Positions 50,626 to 63,973 are shown, counted from the stretch's first letter. The stretch is 64,000 bases of DNA from Achromobacter sp. HZ34 (GCF_002209485.1 NZ_NJIX01000003.1:558001-622000); one strand, 5' to 3'. The notes: a model not told the origin generated them from the letters alone. Translations and numbers: made by a program.

Positions 50626-52932
50626 TCAGATTTCCAGGGGATCGACTTCGAGCTGCCAGCGCACGCGGTGGGCGCTGGCCACTTGCGGCAGCATGGCGGA
50701 CCAGGTGGACAGGAAGGCCTGCAGCGCGGGGCGATGGCCGCTTTCCACCAGCAGTTGGGCGCGCTCGACGTTGGCCACCCGGACGACGCGCAGCGGTACA
50801 GGATCGTAGCGCGTAATCGTCGACGCCAGGGTGCCGAAAGCGCCGGTGCTTTCCGGCAAGGCACGCGCTTCCTGCAGGAAGGCCAGCGCCTGCGCCAGCT
50901 CGCGCGCCTCGGCGGTAAGCAGGGCCTGGTAGGCATAAGGCGGCAAGCCGGTGCTTTCCCGTTCGCGCAGGGCGTGGCGGGCGAAGCCGGCATAGTCGTG
51001 CCGCAGCAGCGCCTGGTAGACCGGCTGTTCGGGATAGCCGGTCTGGATCAATACTTCGCCGCCTTCGGTATGGCGGCCGGCCCGCCCCGCCACCTGCATC
51101 AACTGCGCGAACAGGCGTTCAGGGGCGCGGAAATCATGGGCGAACAGCATGGAGTCGGCATTGATCACGCCGACCAGGCCCAGGCGCGAGAAATCATGCC
51201 CCTTGGCTACCATCTGTGTGCCGACCAGGATATCGACCTCGCCGGCGTGGACGCTGGCGAACAGCGCCTGCGCGCTGCCCTTGCGGCGCGTACTGTCGGC
51301 GTCGATGCGCAGGATGCGGGCGCCGGGGAACAGCTCGCCCAGGTGCTCCTCCACGCGTTGCGTGCCGCGGCCCATGGGTTGCAGATCCTGGTCGCCGCAC
51401 TCCGGGCAGGCGCGCGGCACGCGCGCCTGGAAGCCGCAGTGGTGGCAGGCCAGCAAGTGGCCGCCCGCGCCCGGTCCCCGGTGCAGCACCGTGTAGGCGG
51501 AACAACGCGGGCAATTGCTGACCCAGGCGCAGGACGAACAATGCAGCACCGGTGCATAGCCGCGCCGGTTCAGGAACACCAGCGATTGCTCGCCGCGTTC
51601 CAGGCGCTTGCCGATGGCATCGGTCAGCTGCGGCGACAGGCCCTGCTTCATCGCCAGGCGGCGCGTGTCGACCAGGCGTATCGCCGGCAGGCTGCTGGAC
51701 TTGGCGCGGCCGGCCAGGGTCAGGCGCAGATAGCGGCCTCGTTCGGCATGCAGCCAGCTTTCCAGCGAAGGCGTGGCGGAACCCAGCAGGACGGGGATAT
51801 CCAGGTCGTGGGCGCGCCAGATGGCCAGGTCGCGCGCGGAATAGCGCAGCCCGTCCTGCTGCTTGTAGGACGCGTCGTGCTCTTCGTCGACGATGATCAG
51901 GCCCAGGTCGGGCAGCGCGGCGAACACGGACATGCGGGTGCCAAGCAGCACGCGCGCCTGGCCGCGCTGGGCGCGGGCCCAGGCCTGCAGGCGTTCGCCG
52001 TCGGCCAGGCCGCTGTGCAGCACGGCCAGTGCACCCGGGCCCGCCACGGTGTCCAGGCGCGCGCGCAGGACAGCTTCCAGCTGCGGGGTCAGGTTGATTT
52101 CCGGCACCATCAGCAAGACCTGGCGGCCAGCCGCGAGCACGCGCTCGGCTGCATGCAGGTAGACCTCGGTCTTGCCGCTGCCGGTGACCCCATGCAACAG
52201 CACCGGCTTGAAGCCCTGCACGGCGGCGATGGCGTCGACAGCGGCCTGCTGGTCTGGGTTGAGGACGGGCGCGACGGCAGCCACGGGGGCGCCGGCCAAT
52301 GCCATGGGGGCGGCGGGGGAGGCCGTGGTGGCCTGTAAGGCCTTGGAGGTCCGTTTCTTTTTGGACGGATTGGGCGCGGCGCGCTGGTCCATCCGGGCGA
52401 CCGGGCCGGTCGCCGACCGTTGGCCTTCGTAGGCCGACACCTTGCGCAAGGGCGGCGGCAAGGCCGGCAACATCACCTCGCCCAGGGGGCGCTGGTAATA
52501 ATCGGCGGCGAACGCGGCCAGGCGCAGCCAATCGGCCCCGAAAGGCGGCAGATCGTCCAGCACCCGCTCGATCGCCTTGACCTGGGCAGGATCGAAGGAC
52601 GGCTCGGCGGGATTATCCACAACCACGCCTATCATGCGGCGACGGCCGAACGGCACGATCACGCGCAGCCCCGCCGCCAGCGGCGCCTGCGCGCGGTAGT
52701 CGAAAGGACCCGGCAGAGGCACGTCCAGCGCCACCCTCACCCAGGCAACGCCCGCCGCGCCGCTTGCACCGGCTACACCCGGCGCCTCCGGTGCGTCCGG
52801 CGCTCCCATCGCACCCAGCGCCGCCGTTGTCGCAGCCGCGGCCGGTGCCCCCATGGCATCCGAAGGTCCAGGCGCGGCCAGTTCGCCCGGCGCGTCGGCT
52901 AGCAAGTCAGCGGGCGGAGCGGATGGCGGCAT
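50626..52932 (-). CDS. priA: Primosomal replication restart helicase PriA
   Basis: 768 residues. The 3'-end-binding domain begins at VRVALDVPLPGPFDYRA. The helicase core shows Walker A GVTGSGKTEVYLHA, DEEHD (motif II) and the zinc-binding cysteines of LHCSSCAWVSNCPRC and ACHHCGFQARVPRACPEC (two 4-Cys clusters). It restarts stalled replication forks by recruiting the primosome. Before the fold is an Ala/Pro/Gly-rich extension of about 65 residues, longer than in the E. coli protein, so the start is uncertain. ATG 52932 is used; TTG 52953 and later ATGs are alternatives. It precedes rep by seven bases. Confidence 0.9.
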   Translation of the reverse strand: MPPSAPPADLLADAPGELAAPGPSDAMGAPAAAATTAALGAMGAPDAPEAPGVAGASGAAGVAWVRVALDVPLPGPFDYRAQAPLAAGLRVIVPFGRRRMIGVVVDNPAEPSFDPAQVKAIERVLDDLPPFGADWLRLAAFAADYYQRPLGEVMLPALPPPLRKVSAYEGQRSATGPVARMDQRAAPNPSKKKRTSKALQATTASPAAPMALAGAPVAAVAPVLNPDQQAAVDAIAAVQGFKPVLLHGVTGSGKTEVYLHAAERVLAAGRQVLLMVPEINLTPQLEAVLRARLDTVAGPGALAVLHSGLADGERLQAWARAQRGQARVLLGTRMSVFAALPDLGLIIVDEEHDASYKQQDGLRYSARDLAIWRAHDLDIPVLLGSATPSLESWLHAERGRYLRLTLAGRAKSSSLPAIRLVDTRRLAMKQGLSPQLTDAIGKRLERGEQSLVFLNRRGYAPVLHCSSCAWVSNCPRCSAYTVLHRGPGAGGHLLACHHCGFQARVPRACPECGDQDLQPMGRGTQRVEEHLGELFPGARILRIDADSTRRKGSAQALFASVHAGEVDILVGTQMVAKGHDFSRLGLVGVINADSMLFAHDFRAPERLFAQLMQVAGRAGRHTEGGEVLIQTGYPEQPVYQALLRHDYAGFARHALRERESTGLPPYAYQALLTAEARELAQALAFLQEARALPESTGAFGTLASTITRYDPVPLRVVRVANVERAQLLVESGHRPALQAFLSTWSAMLPQVASAHRVRWQLEVDPLEI

Positions 52933-53064
52933 GGGAAGGGACACAATCGGCAAAAAGGATGAGGGTCTGGAGTGGTGGCTGGAATTAAAGTGAATTCTGC
53001 AAATGGACGCTAAGGCTCTGTCCCGCCGTGACTTGAAACACCGCTGAAACGTAGCCTGACGTCC

Positions 53065-53073
53065 TGTGGATAA
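53065..53073. promoter_or_regulatory. Perfect DnaA box (single)
   Basis: TGTGGATAA, the complement of the R1-type box TTATCCACA, in the 355-base gap upstream of priA. Only one perfect box was seen, so it is not an origin. It may place priA-rep under DnaA control. The rest of the gap is AT-richer (53140-53250), with no gene. Confidence 0.5.
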
Positions 53074-53308
53074 CTTTGGGGAAAATCTTTGGGATATCCC
53101 CTCACTGCCGGGCTACCACAAGCTCAAGATTCACGCCAAATATTTTTTGATTTAATTTTATCGCTATCAATCAAGCACTTAGCGAAACTTTCCAGATTGA
53201 AACTAAGAAGATGCACTGTTTTGCTTATACCCTCGTTGCTGTGCACAACTTGGATTTGAAGCGGGCCGTGGTAGCGCCAAACCGGCGAAGCGATTACTCA
53301 CATAAGCG

Positions 53309-54385
53309 CTAGCTGGCGTGAAACGCGCGGCTGTAGCCATGCACTTCGTCGACCAATTCAGCTACAGCTTCAGGCGGAGTGAATTGCGAAATTCCGTGGC
53401 CCAGATTGAACACATGACCACCCTGTCCAACCTTGCCAAACCCGTCGATGACGCGGCGGGCCTCGGCCCGGACGGCGGGACCGCCACCGAACAAGGACAT
53501 GGGATCGAGGTTGCCCTGCAGTGCCACGCTGTCGTTCACGCGCCGGCGTGCCTGGGCCAGGTTGACCGTCCAGTCCAGGCCCACGGCGTCGGCGCCACAG
53601 GCGGCGATATCTTCCAGCCACAGGCCGCCGCCCTTGGTGAACACGATCACCGGCACGCGCCGGCCTTCGTTTTCCCGCTTCAGGGCCGCGACCACCTGGC
53701 GCGTATACGCCAGGGAGAACTGCTGGTACAGGCCGTCGGCCAGCACGCCGCCCCAGCTGTCGAACAGCATGACGGCCTGGGCGCCGGCGTCGATCTGGGC
53801 GTTGAGATAGTTCGCCGTGGCTTGCGCGTTGATTTCCAGGATGCGATGCAGCAGGTCGGGACGGCCGTACAGCATGGACTTGATCAGGCGGTAGTCCGAA
53901 CTGCCCTTGCCTTCGACCATGTAACACGCGACGGTCCAGGGGCTGCCCGCGAAACCGATCAGGGGCACGCGGCCGTCCAGCTCGCGGCGGATCAGCGACA
54001 CCGCATCGAAGACGTAACGCAGCGCGTCCATGTCCGGCACCCTCAGCGCGTCGACATCGCTTTCGTCGCGCACGGGACGGTCGAAATGCGGCCCCTCGCC
54101 CGCACGAAACTCCAGGCCCAGGCCCATGGCGTGGGGCACGGTAAGAATGTCGGAGAACAGGATGGCCGCGTCCAGCGGATAACGCTCCAGCGGCTGCAGG
54201 GTCACTTCGGCGGCGAACGCCGGGTTCTGTGCCAGGCCCATGAAGGAGCCCGCGCGGGCCCGGGTCGCATTGTATTCCGGCAGGTAGCGGCCGGCCTGGC
54301 GCATCAGCCACACGGGCGTGTACGGGACCGGCTCGCGCGACAGCGCGCGCAGGAATACGTCGTTCTTCAGCGTGGCAGTGGACAC
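53309..54385 (-). CDS. hemE: Uroporphyrinogen III decarboxylase
   Basis: 358 residues, family length. It removes four carboxyl groups from uroporphyrinogen III to give coproporphyrinogen III in heme synthesis. The signatures [19 protein letters not shown] (UroD signature 1, residues about 22-40) and [19 protein letters not shown] are seen, with the catalytic aspartate in [14 protein letters not shown]. The start is GTG at 54385, with AGAGAAG upstream. It is downstream of the Fis-type regulator gene on the same strand with a 66-base gap, and a 355-base gap separates it from priA. Confidence 0.95.
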   Translation of the reverse strand: MSTATLKNDVFLRALSREPVPYTPVWLMRQAGRYLPEYNATRARAGSFMGLAQNPAFAAEVTLQPLERYPLDAAILFSDILTVPHAMGLGLEFRAGEGPHFDRPVRDESDVDALRVPDMDALRYVFDAVSLIRRELDGRVPLIGFAGSPWTVACYMVEGKGSSDYRLIKSMLYGRPDLLHRILEINAQATANYLNAQIDAGAQAVMLFDSWGGVLADGLYQQFSLAYTRQVVAALKRENEGRRVPVIVFTKGGGLWLEDIAACGADAVGLDWTVNLAQARRRVNDSVALQGNLDPMSLFGGGPAVRAEARRVIDGFGKVGQGGHVFNLGHGISQFTPPEAVAELVDEVHGYSRAFHAS

Positions 54386-54451
54386 AGGCTTCTCTGGTTC
54401 TTTCTCTTGATCAAGCCGGCCATTTTACCCTCTGGCCTCGGGCATGCCCGG

Positions 54452-55489
54452 TCAGTCGTCTTCCTCCGCGCCTTCGTGGACGCGATAGGGGTCGGCGTCG
54501 ATGGCATGCTTGCGCATCAAAGCCCAAAAGGCGCGCCTGTGCTTGGCCGACGCGCGGGCAGCGCTGGCCACGTTACCGGCGTGGCGCGACAGCGCCGTGC
54601 GGACGTAATCGCGCTCGAAACAACCGACCACCCGGGACTTGGCCACGCGAAACGGCTCGTCCGGGGTGATGCCCGGCATGCGGCGCGGGCCGGCGGCGCC
54701 GCACGCCCCCAGCGCGGCCCGGTCCGCCGAACGGCGCTGGCTGGCGAGTTCGTCCAGGAAGGAGATCGCATCGGGATCCTCGTCATATCTGCCATCGGCG
54801 TCCGCGGTGGCTGCAGGGGCCGCCGCGGCATTCAGCCCCGGCGCGCCCGGCGCATGCGGACGGTCGCTACCGGGCCGCGCCCGCCCCGGGCGCTCCGCCC
54901 CCCGCCTGATGACGTCATAGCTGACCATCGTGTCATTGATGGACAGGGCCACCGGTGCCTGCAGCGTATAGGCCACGGGCGCCAGGTCCGCGCGCGGCGC
55001 CGTTTCGGCCAGGCGCGACAGGCGCGCGCGCAACTCGTCCGCGCAGGCGCGATGCAGGGCGAAGTCCTGCAGCCCCAACACCAGCAGGTCCTGCACGGCC
55101 GCGGCCTTCAGGCCCCGCGCCAGGGCCAGCAACGGCGTATGCAATTGCGAACGGGCGCAAGCCAGTGCAGTGCGGGTCCAGGCCACCGTAGCGGGGGTGA
55201 CCGGCAGGACGCACACGTCGTAGCGGCGCAGGGGGATGGCCAGGCGTGACAGCACCTCGGCGGGGACTTCCATCGCCGGCGCGCCGCCAGGCACCGTGGG
55301 CACCATGGCCGCCGTGGACGCATGCACGGCTGACGCCGTGCCGGCCGGACCGCCCAGGGTTTTCTCGTCGAAGTGCACGGGATAGAGCCGCAAACGGCCC
55401 AGGGCCTGGGCATGCCGGCTGATCCATTCCAGCATCCAGCCGTGATGCGGCGGCACCATCAATACACCGCAGTCCAGCGTCTCGCGCAT
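54452..55489 (-). CDS. Fis-type helix-turn-helix protein with a receiver-like N-terminus
   Basis: 345 residues, function not recognised. The last ~65 residues (FRVAKSRVVGCFERDYVRTAL...GNVASAARASAKHRRAFWALMRKHAIDADPYR) match the DNA-binding C-terminus of NtrC-class sigma-54 activators. The sequence between about 100 and 270 has no AAA+ Walker motifs or GAFTGA loop, so it cannot drive sigma-54 promoters alone. The N-terminal part (CGVLMVPPHHGWMLEWISRHAQALGRLRLYPVHFDE) is receiver-like in pattern, without confirmed phosphoacceptor residues. A disordered Ala/Gly/Pro segment lies near 195-260. It precedes hemE on the same strand. It may be a DNA-binding response regulator with a degenerate receiver. 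Confidence 0.72.
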   Translation of the reverse strand: MRETLDCGVLMVPPHHGWMLEWISRHAQALGRLRLYPVHFDEKTLGGPAGTASAVHASTAAMVPTVPGGAPAMEVPAEVLSRLAIPLRRYDVCVLPVTPATVAWTRTALACARSQLHTPLLALARGLKAAAVQDLLVLGLQDFALHRACADELRARLSRLAETAPRADLAPVAYTLQAPVALSINDTMVSYDVIRRGAERPGRARPGSDRPHAPGAPGLNAAAAPAATADADGRYDEDPDAISFLDELASQRRSADRAALGACGAAGPRRMPGITPDEPFRVAKSRVVGCFERDYVRTALSRHAGNVASAARASAKHRRAFWALMRKHAIDADPYRVHEGAEEDD

Positions 55490-55628
55490 TGTTCGCTACT
55501 CCCGTATGTCTTTTGCCTTGGAGACCCAAGGCTAGAGATCGGTGAGTACCCGGGCAATACGGAAGCTCCGCATTGCAACGCCCACTTAAGGGAAAAGCTG
55601 CACGGATGCTTTGGTCGCCGGTGGGGCG

Positions 55629-56795
55629 TCAGGCGCGTGCGTCGGCCCAGGCCTTGTGGCGCGCTTCCAGTTCCGCGATGCGTGCGGCAGCGGTGCGGCG
55701 CCGCGCGATCCACAGATACAGGCCGCTGCCCAGCACGATGATGGTCACCACGTCCAGCAAGGCCCAGATGATCTTCAGGGGCATGCCGCCGTAGTCGCCG
55801 AAATGCAGGGGCCGTGACACTTCCAGCGCGCGCAGGTACCAGGGCATCTCGACCTGGGCGGATAATTTACCCGTCTGCGCGTCCAGCAGCGCGGGGCTGA
55901 ACAGGCGCGAAGTCAGCGGCGTCTGGCCCTTGGACCAGGTGATGAAGTGATAAGGGCTGCCATAGGCGTTGCCGGGGAAGGTGATGGACGTCAACGTCAT
56001 GCCAGGCGACGACTTGCTCACGGTCGCGGCAATGGCGTCCAGGGACGCCAACTGGCCCAGTTGCGGCGTCGGCTTGCCGCGATAAGGTTCCAGCAGTCCC
56101 TGCAAGGCGGTGGACTGCCAGTAGCGGAACATCGGCGTGGAGAGCTCGTTGATCACGCCCGTCAGGCCGACCACGAAAGCCCAGACCAGCGTGACAACGC
56201 CCAGCAGGTTATGCAGGTCCAGCCATTTGATGCGTGCGGAACGGTCGCCGCGCACCGTGCCGAATTCGATCTTCTTCATGAAGGGGCCGTACAGGACGAC
56301 ACCCGAAACCACGGCCACCACGAACAGCAGGCCCATGAAACCCAGGAACAGTTCGCCAGGCAGATCCGCGAACAGGTCCATATGCAGGCGCAGCATGACG
56401 TCCATGAAGCTATGGCCTTCCTGCGCCGAGGACCCGATGGCCTTCACCACTTCACCGGTGTGCGCGTCGAAACGCAGCGCATGGTTGAGCGATTTGTCGG
56501 CACGATTGGGGGTCATGCCCAGATAGACCTGCGGTTCATCGTCGTCGATGAAGACGTACTCGATGGCCTCGTTGGGAAACATGCGCGAGGCGGTCGCCAC
56601 CATCCCGTCCAGGCTGGCGCGCGGCGTGCCTTCCGGCACCTGGGCGTAGGGCTTGGCATCATCGAGCCAGTGCTCGATTTCCTCGTGGAAAACCAGCGGC
56701 AACCCGGTCACACAGATGATGAGCAGGAAAATCGTGCAGACCAGGCTGGTCCATTTGTGTATCGCGTACCACGTCTTGATCGGCAGCTTGGCCAT
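55629..56795 (-). CDS. PepSY-associated transmembrane (PiuB-type) protein
   Basis: 388 residues. Hydrophobic spans: residues 13-37 (WTSLVCTIFLLIICVTGLPLVFHEE), about 147-168 (GELFLGFMGLLFVVAVVSGVVLYG), about 195-215 (LLGVVTLVWAFVVGLTGVI) and about 345-365 (IIWALLDVVTIIVLGSGLYLWIARR). This is the four-helix PepSY_TM layout, with a periplasmic PepSY segment between helices 1 and 2. Members are iron-regulated inner-membrane proteins, some acting as siderophore reductases. A Fur-like site lies upstream, supporting iron control. ATG 56795 has GGAG nearby; the TTG at 56837 is disfavoured. Confidence 0.86.
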   Translation of the reverse strand: MAKLPIKTWYAIHKWTSLVCTIFLLIICVTGLPLVFHEEIEHWLDDAKPYAQVPEGTPRASLDGMVATASRMFPNEAIEYVFIDDDEPQVYLGMTPNRADKSLNHALRFDAHTGEVVKAIGSSAQEGHSFMDVMLRLHMDLFADLPGELFLGFMGLLFVVAVVSGVVLYGPFMKKIEFGTVRGDRSARIKWLDLHNLLGVVTLVWAFVVGLTGVINELSTPMFRYWQSTALQGLLEPYRGKPTPQLGQLASLDAIAATVSKSSPGMTLTSITFPGNAYGSPYHFITWSKGQTPLTSRLFSPALLDAQTGKLSAQVEMPWYLRALEVSRPLHFGDYGGMPLKIIWALLDVVTIIVLGSGLYLWIARRRTAAARIAELEARHKAWADARA

Positions 56796-56828
56796 CCTGG
56801 AGGTCTCCGCGGGGCTGACTGAATAGTT

Positions 56829-56850
56829 GAATGACAATCGATCTCAACAT
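56829..56850. promoter_or_regulatory. Fur-like site before the PepSY gene
   Basis: AATGACAATCGATCTCAACATT is an imperfect palindrome resembling Bordetella-type Fur boxes (AATGANAATCGNTCTCATT). It lies 34-55 bases upstream of the ATG at 56795. Confidence 0.5.
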
Positions 56851-56885
56851 TTTAGCCAGATATGCAGACATGTTGCGCAAGGCAC

Positions 56886-56917
56886 AAAAAAACCAGGCCC
56901 GAGGCCTGGTTTTTTTT
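56886..56917. terminator. Terminator of the ATP synthase operon
   Basis: Perfect stem AACCAGGCC / GGCCTGGTT with a three-base loop, a T-run on the plus strand and an A-run before it, so functional in both directions. It lies 65 bases past the atpC stop on the minus strand. Confidence 0.92.
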
Positions 56918-56981
56918 GCTGGGGTAAGCAAGCCCGCAAGGGCTGCCGACACACCAGCAGGATCGCTCAGCGCTGAAGCGC

Positions 56982-57407
56982 TTAGTGCGTACCGCGACCG
57001 CCGCGCAAACGGCGCGCCGCGATGGCTTGCGCCGTCAGCATCGCCAGTTCAGCTTCGACCACGGCGATGTCCGCCGTGTCCTTGGCATTGCGCAAGGCCT
57101 CTTCGGCCTTCTTGCGCGCGGCTTCGGCCTTGGCTTCATCCAGGTCGGCAGCGCGGATAGCGGTGTCGGCCAAGACCGTCACGCTGCCCGGTTGCACTTC
57201 CAGGATGCCCCCGGCGACGAAGACGTTTTCTTCGCCATCGTCGGCTCGCACGATTTTCAGCGTCCCCGGACGAATCCGCGAAATCAGCGGGGTGTGCCCC
57301 GGCAGGATGCCGAGCTCGCCCGCTTCGCCAGGCAGAACCACGAATTTCGCCTCACCGGAGAAAATCGACGCTTCCGCGCTGACGACATCAACATGCAGGG
57401 TAGCCAT
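56982..57407 (-). CDS. atpC: F-type ATP synthase subunit epsilon
   Basis: 141 residues, typical. N-terminal beta-barrel ([45 protein letters not shown]) and C-terminal helical hairpin ([23 protein letters not shown]...[18 protein letters not shown]). It is part of the central stalk and can inhibit ATP hydrolysis. Last gene of the atp operon, nine bases after atpD, followed by the terminator at 56886. Confidence 0.96.
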   Translation of the reverse strand: MATLHVDVVSAEASIFSGEAKFVVLPGEAGELGILPGHTPLISRIRPGTLKIVRADDGEENVFVAGGILEVQPGSVTVLADTAIRAADLDEAKAEAARKKAEEALRNAKDTADIAVVEAELAMLTAQAIAARRLRGGRGTH

Positions 57408-57416
57408 ATCCGATCC

Positions 57417-58877
<1,461 letters not shown>

Positions 58878-59789
58878 TCAGACGGCGGCGGCGCCCCCCA
58901 CGATTTCCGAAATTTCCTTGGTGATCGCGGCTTGGCGGGTCTTGTTGTAGACCAGCTGCAATTCGCCGATAACCTTCTTGGCATTGTCCGAGGCGGCCTT
59001 CATGGCCACCATGCGAGCCGACTGCTCCGAGGCCATGTTCTCGGCGACTGCCTGGTACAACACGCCTTCGACATAGCGATGCAACAGCTCGTCGATGACC
59101 GTACGCGCGTCGGGTTCGTAGATGTAGTCCCAGCTGTACTCCGACTTCACTTCAGCGTGGCTCGCTTCGGTGGAATTCGGGCTGTGGAAGGGATCTTCCA
59201 TCTTGGCATCCGGCAGCGGCAGCAGACGCAGGAACACGGGCTCCTGCTTCATCGTGTTGATGAAGCGGGTCGTGGCCACGTACAGCTCGTCGATACGGCC
59301 GTCCAGATACGCATCGACCTGAACCTTGATGGCGCCCAGCAGGCGTTCGAGGTTGGGCGCATCGCCCAGCCCGATTTCCTGCGACACCAGGTTCGCCTTG
59401 ATGCGGGTCAGCAGCCCCAGGCCCTTGTTGCCCAGCGCCGTGGCCTGCACTTGCACGCCCTTTTGCTGGAACTCCTTGAGCTTGGCCAGGGCCACGCGCG
59501 ACACGTTCGTGTTCAAACCGCCGCACAAGCCCTTGTCGGTGGTCACCAGAACCACACCCACCGCCTTGACCTGTTCGCGTTCGATCAGGAAGGGGTGGCT
59601 GTACTCGGGATTGGCCTGCATAAGGTGCGCAGCGATCTCGCGCACCTTGGTGGCATACGGACGGCCCGCGCGCATCCGCTCCTGCGCCTTGCGCATCTTG
59701 GATGCGGCGACCATTTCCATCGCCTTGGTGATCTTGCGCGTGTTTTGCACGCTCTTGATCTTGGTTCGGATTTCCTTGATTCCGGGCAT
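58878..59789 (-). CDS. atpG: F-type ATP synthase subunit gamma
   Basis: 303 residues. The N-terminal coiled helix [39 protein letters not shown] and the C-terminal helix [34 protein letters not shown] form the rotor shaft. The central domain has the [13 protein letters not shown] motif. Position between atpA and atpD matches the standard order. The last residues (GGAAAV) extend slightly past the canonical end. Confidence 0.97.
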   Translation of the reverse strand: MPGIKEIRTKIKSVQNTRKITKAMEMVAASKMRKAQERMRAGRPYATKVREIAAHLMQANPEYSHPFLIEREQVKAVGVVLVTTDKGLCGGLNTNVSRVALAKLKEFQQKGVQVQATALGNKGLGLLTRIKANLVSQEIGLGDAPNLERLLGAIKVQVDAYLDGRIDELYVATTRFINTMKQEPVFLRLLPLPDAKMEDPFHSPNSTEASHAEVKSEYSWDYIYEPDARTVIDELLHRYVEGVLYQAVAENMASEQSARMVAMKAASDNAKKVIGELQLVYNKTRQAAITKEISEIVGGAAAV

Positions 59790-59896
59790 TGCGCTTTCCT
59801 GGTGTGACGGGCCGGCGGCTGGAGGGCGGCGCCGGCCCCGTTACGCTGGGACCGGCGGAATCCGCCGGCGCCAACCTAACGGGCAGTCAAGGTGTC

Positions 59897-61438
<1,542 letters not shown>

Positions 61439-61473
61439 GTTCAGACTCCTGGAATCCTGTTTAGTCGCCTGGC

Positions 61474-62016
61474 TTACGCCGACAGCGTGTCGCGCATGCG
61501 GGCCAATTGGGCTTGCACGGATGTATCGAGTACCTGGTCGCCGACCGCCACGCGCACGCCGCCGATCAGCGACGAGTCCACCGTGACGCGCGGCTTGAGC
61601 TTCAGCCCGAACTTCAGTTCGAGCGCCGAGGTCAGGTCCTTGACCTGGGCTTCGGACATTTCGAATGCGCTGGTGATGTCAGCCTGCGCCGACCCTTCGT
61701 GACGATTCTTCAGCGTCACGAACTGGCTGGCGATTTCAGGCAGGAGCAGCAAGCGGTCATTCTGGGCGAGCAGCTCGATGAAGTTGCGTGCTGCCTGAGG
61801 CACCTCGCCCTTCAGCAGGCCGGTGAAGGTCTGCGCGCGCTGTGCGTCGTCCAGACGCGGGTCGGCCATGGCCTCGCGCACGTCCGCATTGGACGCCACT
61901 TGTGCCATTGCGCTCACCAGATCGGACCAGCTTTGCAGCCCGCTGGTCTTGTCGTCGAGCGCGGCGCCGAAGAGTGCCTCGGCGTAAGGTCTGGCGACAG
62001 TCGATAGTTCAGCCAT
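61474..62016 (-). CDS. atpH: F-type ATP synthase subunit delta
   Basis: 180 residues. N-terminal six-helix bundle ([17 protein letters not shown]) and C-terminal signature ([36 protein letters not shown]) of the OSCP/delta family. It links F1 to the peripheral stalk. Spacing to atpF is 12 bases and to atpA 35 bases. Confidence 0.97.
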   Translation of the reverse strand: MAELSTVARPYAEALFGAALDDKTSGLQSWSDLVSAMAQVASNADVREAMADPRLDDAQRAQTFTGLLKGEVPQAARNFIELLAQNDRLLLLPEIASQFVTLKNRHEGSAQADITSAFEMSEAQVKDLTSALELKFGLKLKPRVTVDSSLIGGVRVAVGDQVLDTSVQAQLARMRDTLSA

Positions 62017-62028
62017 GACGTTCCTGGA

Positions 62029-62499
62029 TTAAAGCTGCGCCTTGAGCTGGTTGAGCAGCTCGGCGTGGGCGCGGGCGTCAACCTCGCGCTTGAGGATCTG
62101 TTCGGCGCCCTTGACTGCCAGGGCAGCCACGTCGTCGCGCAGGGAGTCACGCACGCGCTGACCTTCCAGCTCGGCGTCCTGCTTGGCTTGCGCCACGATA
62201 CGCGCACGTTCCGCTTCGGCTTCGCGGCGGGCCTGCTCGATCAGCTGGTTCGCCTGCTTTTCCGCCTCGACGATACGGGCGTGGTTTTCGGACTTGGCAG
62301 AGGCCTCGATGAGGCTGATGCGCGCCTGCGCCTGAGCCAGGTCAGCCTTGCCCTTTTCGGCGGAGGCCAGGCCGTCAGCAATTTTCTGGCGGCGTTCGTC
62401 CATCGCCTTCGTCAGGGGCGGCCACACGAATTTCATCGTGAACCAGCCCAGAACGAAGAACACGAGCATCTGGAAGATGATTGTCGCGTTCAGATTCAC
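62029..62499 (-). CDS. atpF: F-type ATP synthase subunit b
   Basis: 156 residues. A single N-terminal membrane helix ([24 protein letters not shown]) is followed by a long charged coiled coil ([21 protein letters not shown]...[24 protein letters not shown]) that forms the peripheral stalk dimer. The start is GTG at 62499, supported by AGGGAA seven bases upstream. The 135-base gap before it (to atpE) holds no recognisable gene. Confidence 0.96.
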   Translation of the reverse strand: MNLNATIIFQMLVFFVLGWFTMKFVWPPLTKAMDERRQKIADGLASAEKGKADLAQAQARISLIEASAKSENHARIVEAEKQANQLIEQARREAEAERARIVAQAKQDAELEGQRVRDSLRDDVAALAVKGAEQILKREVDARAHAELLNQLKAQL

Positions 62500-62634
62500 G
62501 GTCGTTCCCTTTAAACCCTTAAGGCTCCGGCGTCTTCATCGAAGACGCCGCGAGCACTCGATACTGTGCCGGCGGTAAGACGCGAGGCGCGCCGCCGGAC
62601 TCCATGCCCGCCGCCAGGCGACGGGACTTCGCCT

Positions 62635-62904
<270 letters not shown>

Positions 62905-63022
62905 TCAAAAATATTGGTAAGGGGTAAAGCAAGAGGTACAGCGCTATGCAAGAAGATCTTGCTGCCGATACGGGAATACTCCCCCGCATCGACGAACTCG
63001 GGGCGTCCGGGCTACCGGTCTA

Positions 63023-63904
63023 TCAATGCCCTTCGTGTGCCTGGCCGATGTAGACCAGGGTCAACATCATGAAGATGAAGCCCTGCAGCAACACGATCAG
63101 GATGTGGAAAATAGCCCAGATGGAGCCGGCCAGAATCTGGCCAATCCCCAAACCGATGCTGGTGGCGTTGAAACCCGTCCAGGCGCCGCCCAGCAGGGCG
63201 ATCAGCATGAACAGGAGTTCACCGGCAAACATGTTGCCGAACAACCGCATGCCCAGCGAAACGGACTTGGCGGCGTACTCGATGAGGTTCAACAGCAGGT
63301 TGAACGGCAGCAGGACGATTGCCATGACGCCGTGGCCATGGAAAGGTGCGCTGATCAGGTCTTTGACGAAACCGCCCGGGTGCTTGATCTTGATGCCGTA
63401 ATAGAACATCAGCAGCAGCACGCCCAGCGACATGCCCATCGGCACGTTCAGGTCGGCGGTCGGCAGAATGCGGTGGTAGTACAGGGGATCGCCGTGATGC
63501 GAACCCAGGCCGATCCAACGGAAGATGGTGGCGGGCAGATCGACGGGAACGAAGTCCAGCGCGTTCATCATGACGATCCACAGGAACACCGTCAGCGCCA
63601 GCGGCGACACGAAACGACGCGACACTTCATTGTGGACGATGCCCTTGGCCTGTTCTTCGACCATGTCGACCAGCGATTCCACGAACATCTGGAACCGGCC
63701 CGGAACGCCACTGGTGGCCTTGCGGGCAGCACGCCAGAGGAAGAACACCACGACCAGGCCCATCAGGATGGACCAGAACAGCGAGTCGTAGTTGACGATA
63801 TTGAATTGGGCGATGGCGGACTGCTTTTCACCCAAATTATTCAGATGCACCAGATGGTGCTGGATATATTCCGACTGAGGCGACACGTCGCTGGCGGCAG
63901 CCAT
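63023..63904 (-). CDS. atpB: F-type ATP synthase subunit a
   Basis: 293 residues. Several membrane helices. The proton-channel helix carries the essential arginine in [21 protein letters not shown], and the C-terminus ends in a helix rich in phenylalanine ([26 protein letters not shown]). It forms the stationary half-channels of Fo beside the c-ring. First recognised Fo gene in the window; the gap to atpE is 145 bases. Confidence 0.96.
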   Translation of the reverse strand: MAAASDVSPQSEYIQHHLVHLNNLGEKQSAIAQFNIVNYDSLFWSILMGLVVVFFLWRAARKATSGVPGRFQMFVESLVDMVEEQAKGIVHNEVSRRFVSPLALTVFLWIVMMNALDFVPVDLPATIFRWIGLGSHHGDPLYYHRILPTADLNVPMGMSLGVLLLMFYYGIKIKHPGGFVKDLISAPFHGHGVMAIVLLPFNLLLNLIEYAAKSVSLGMRLFGNMFAGELLFMLIALLGGAWTGFNATSIGLGIGQILAGSIWAIFHILIVLLQGFIFMMLTLVYIGQAHEGH

Positions 63905-63973
63905 GTGATTCCTACCCTGTATGCTGTCGCTGGCGCAGGCGCCAGCCGTTAGAACAAAAACTTTGATGCGTCG

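Noticed and set aside
48600-50816. A 738-codon plus-strand frame opposite rep
   Set aside because: No motif and composition of a complement frame; the helicase motifs are all on the minus strand.
53040-53250. Possible replication origin near the DnaA box
   Set aside because: Only one perfect box and no box cluster or DnaA gene nearby; the atp neighbourhood alone does not mark an origin in this group.
55515-55532. Inverted repeat GCCTTGG / CCAAGGC upstream of the Fis-type gene
   Set aside because: Short, no T-tract, and may be chance at this base composition.
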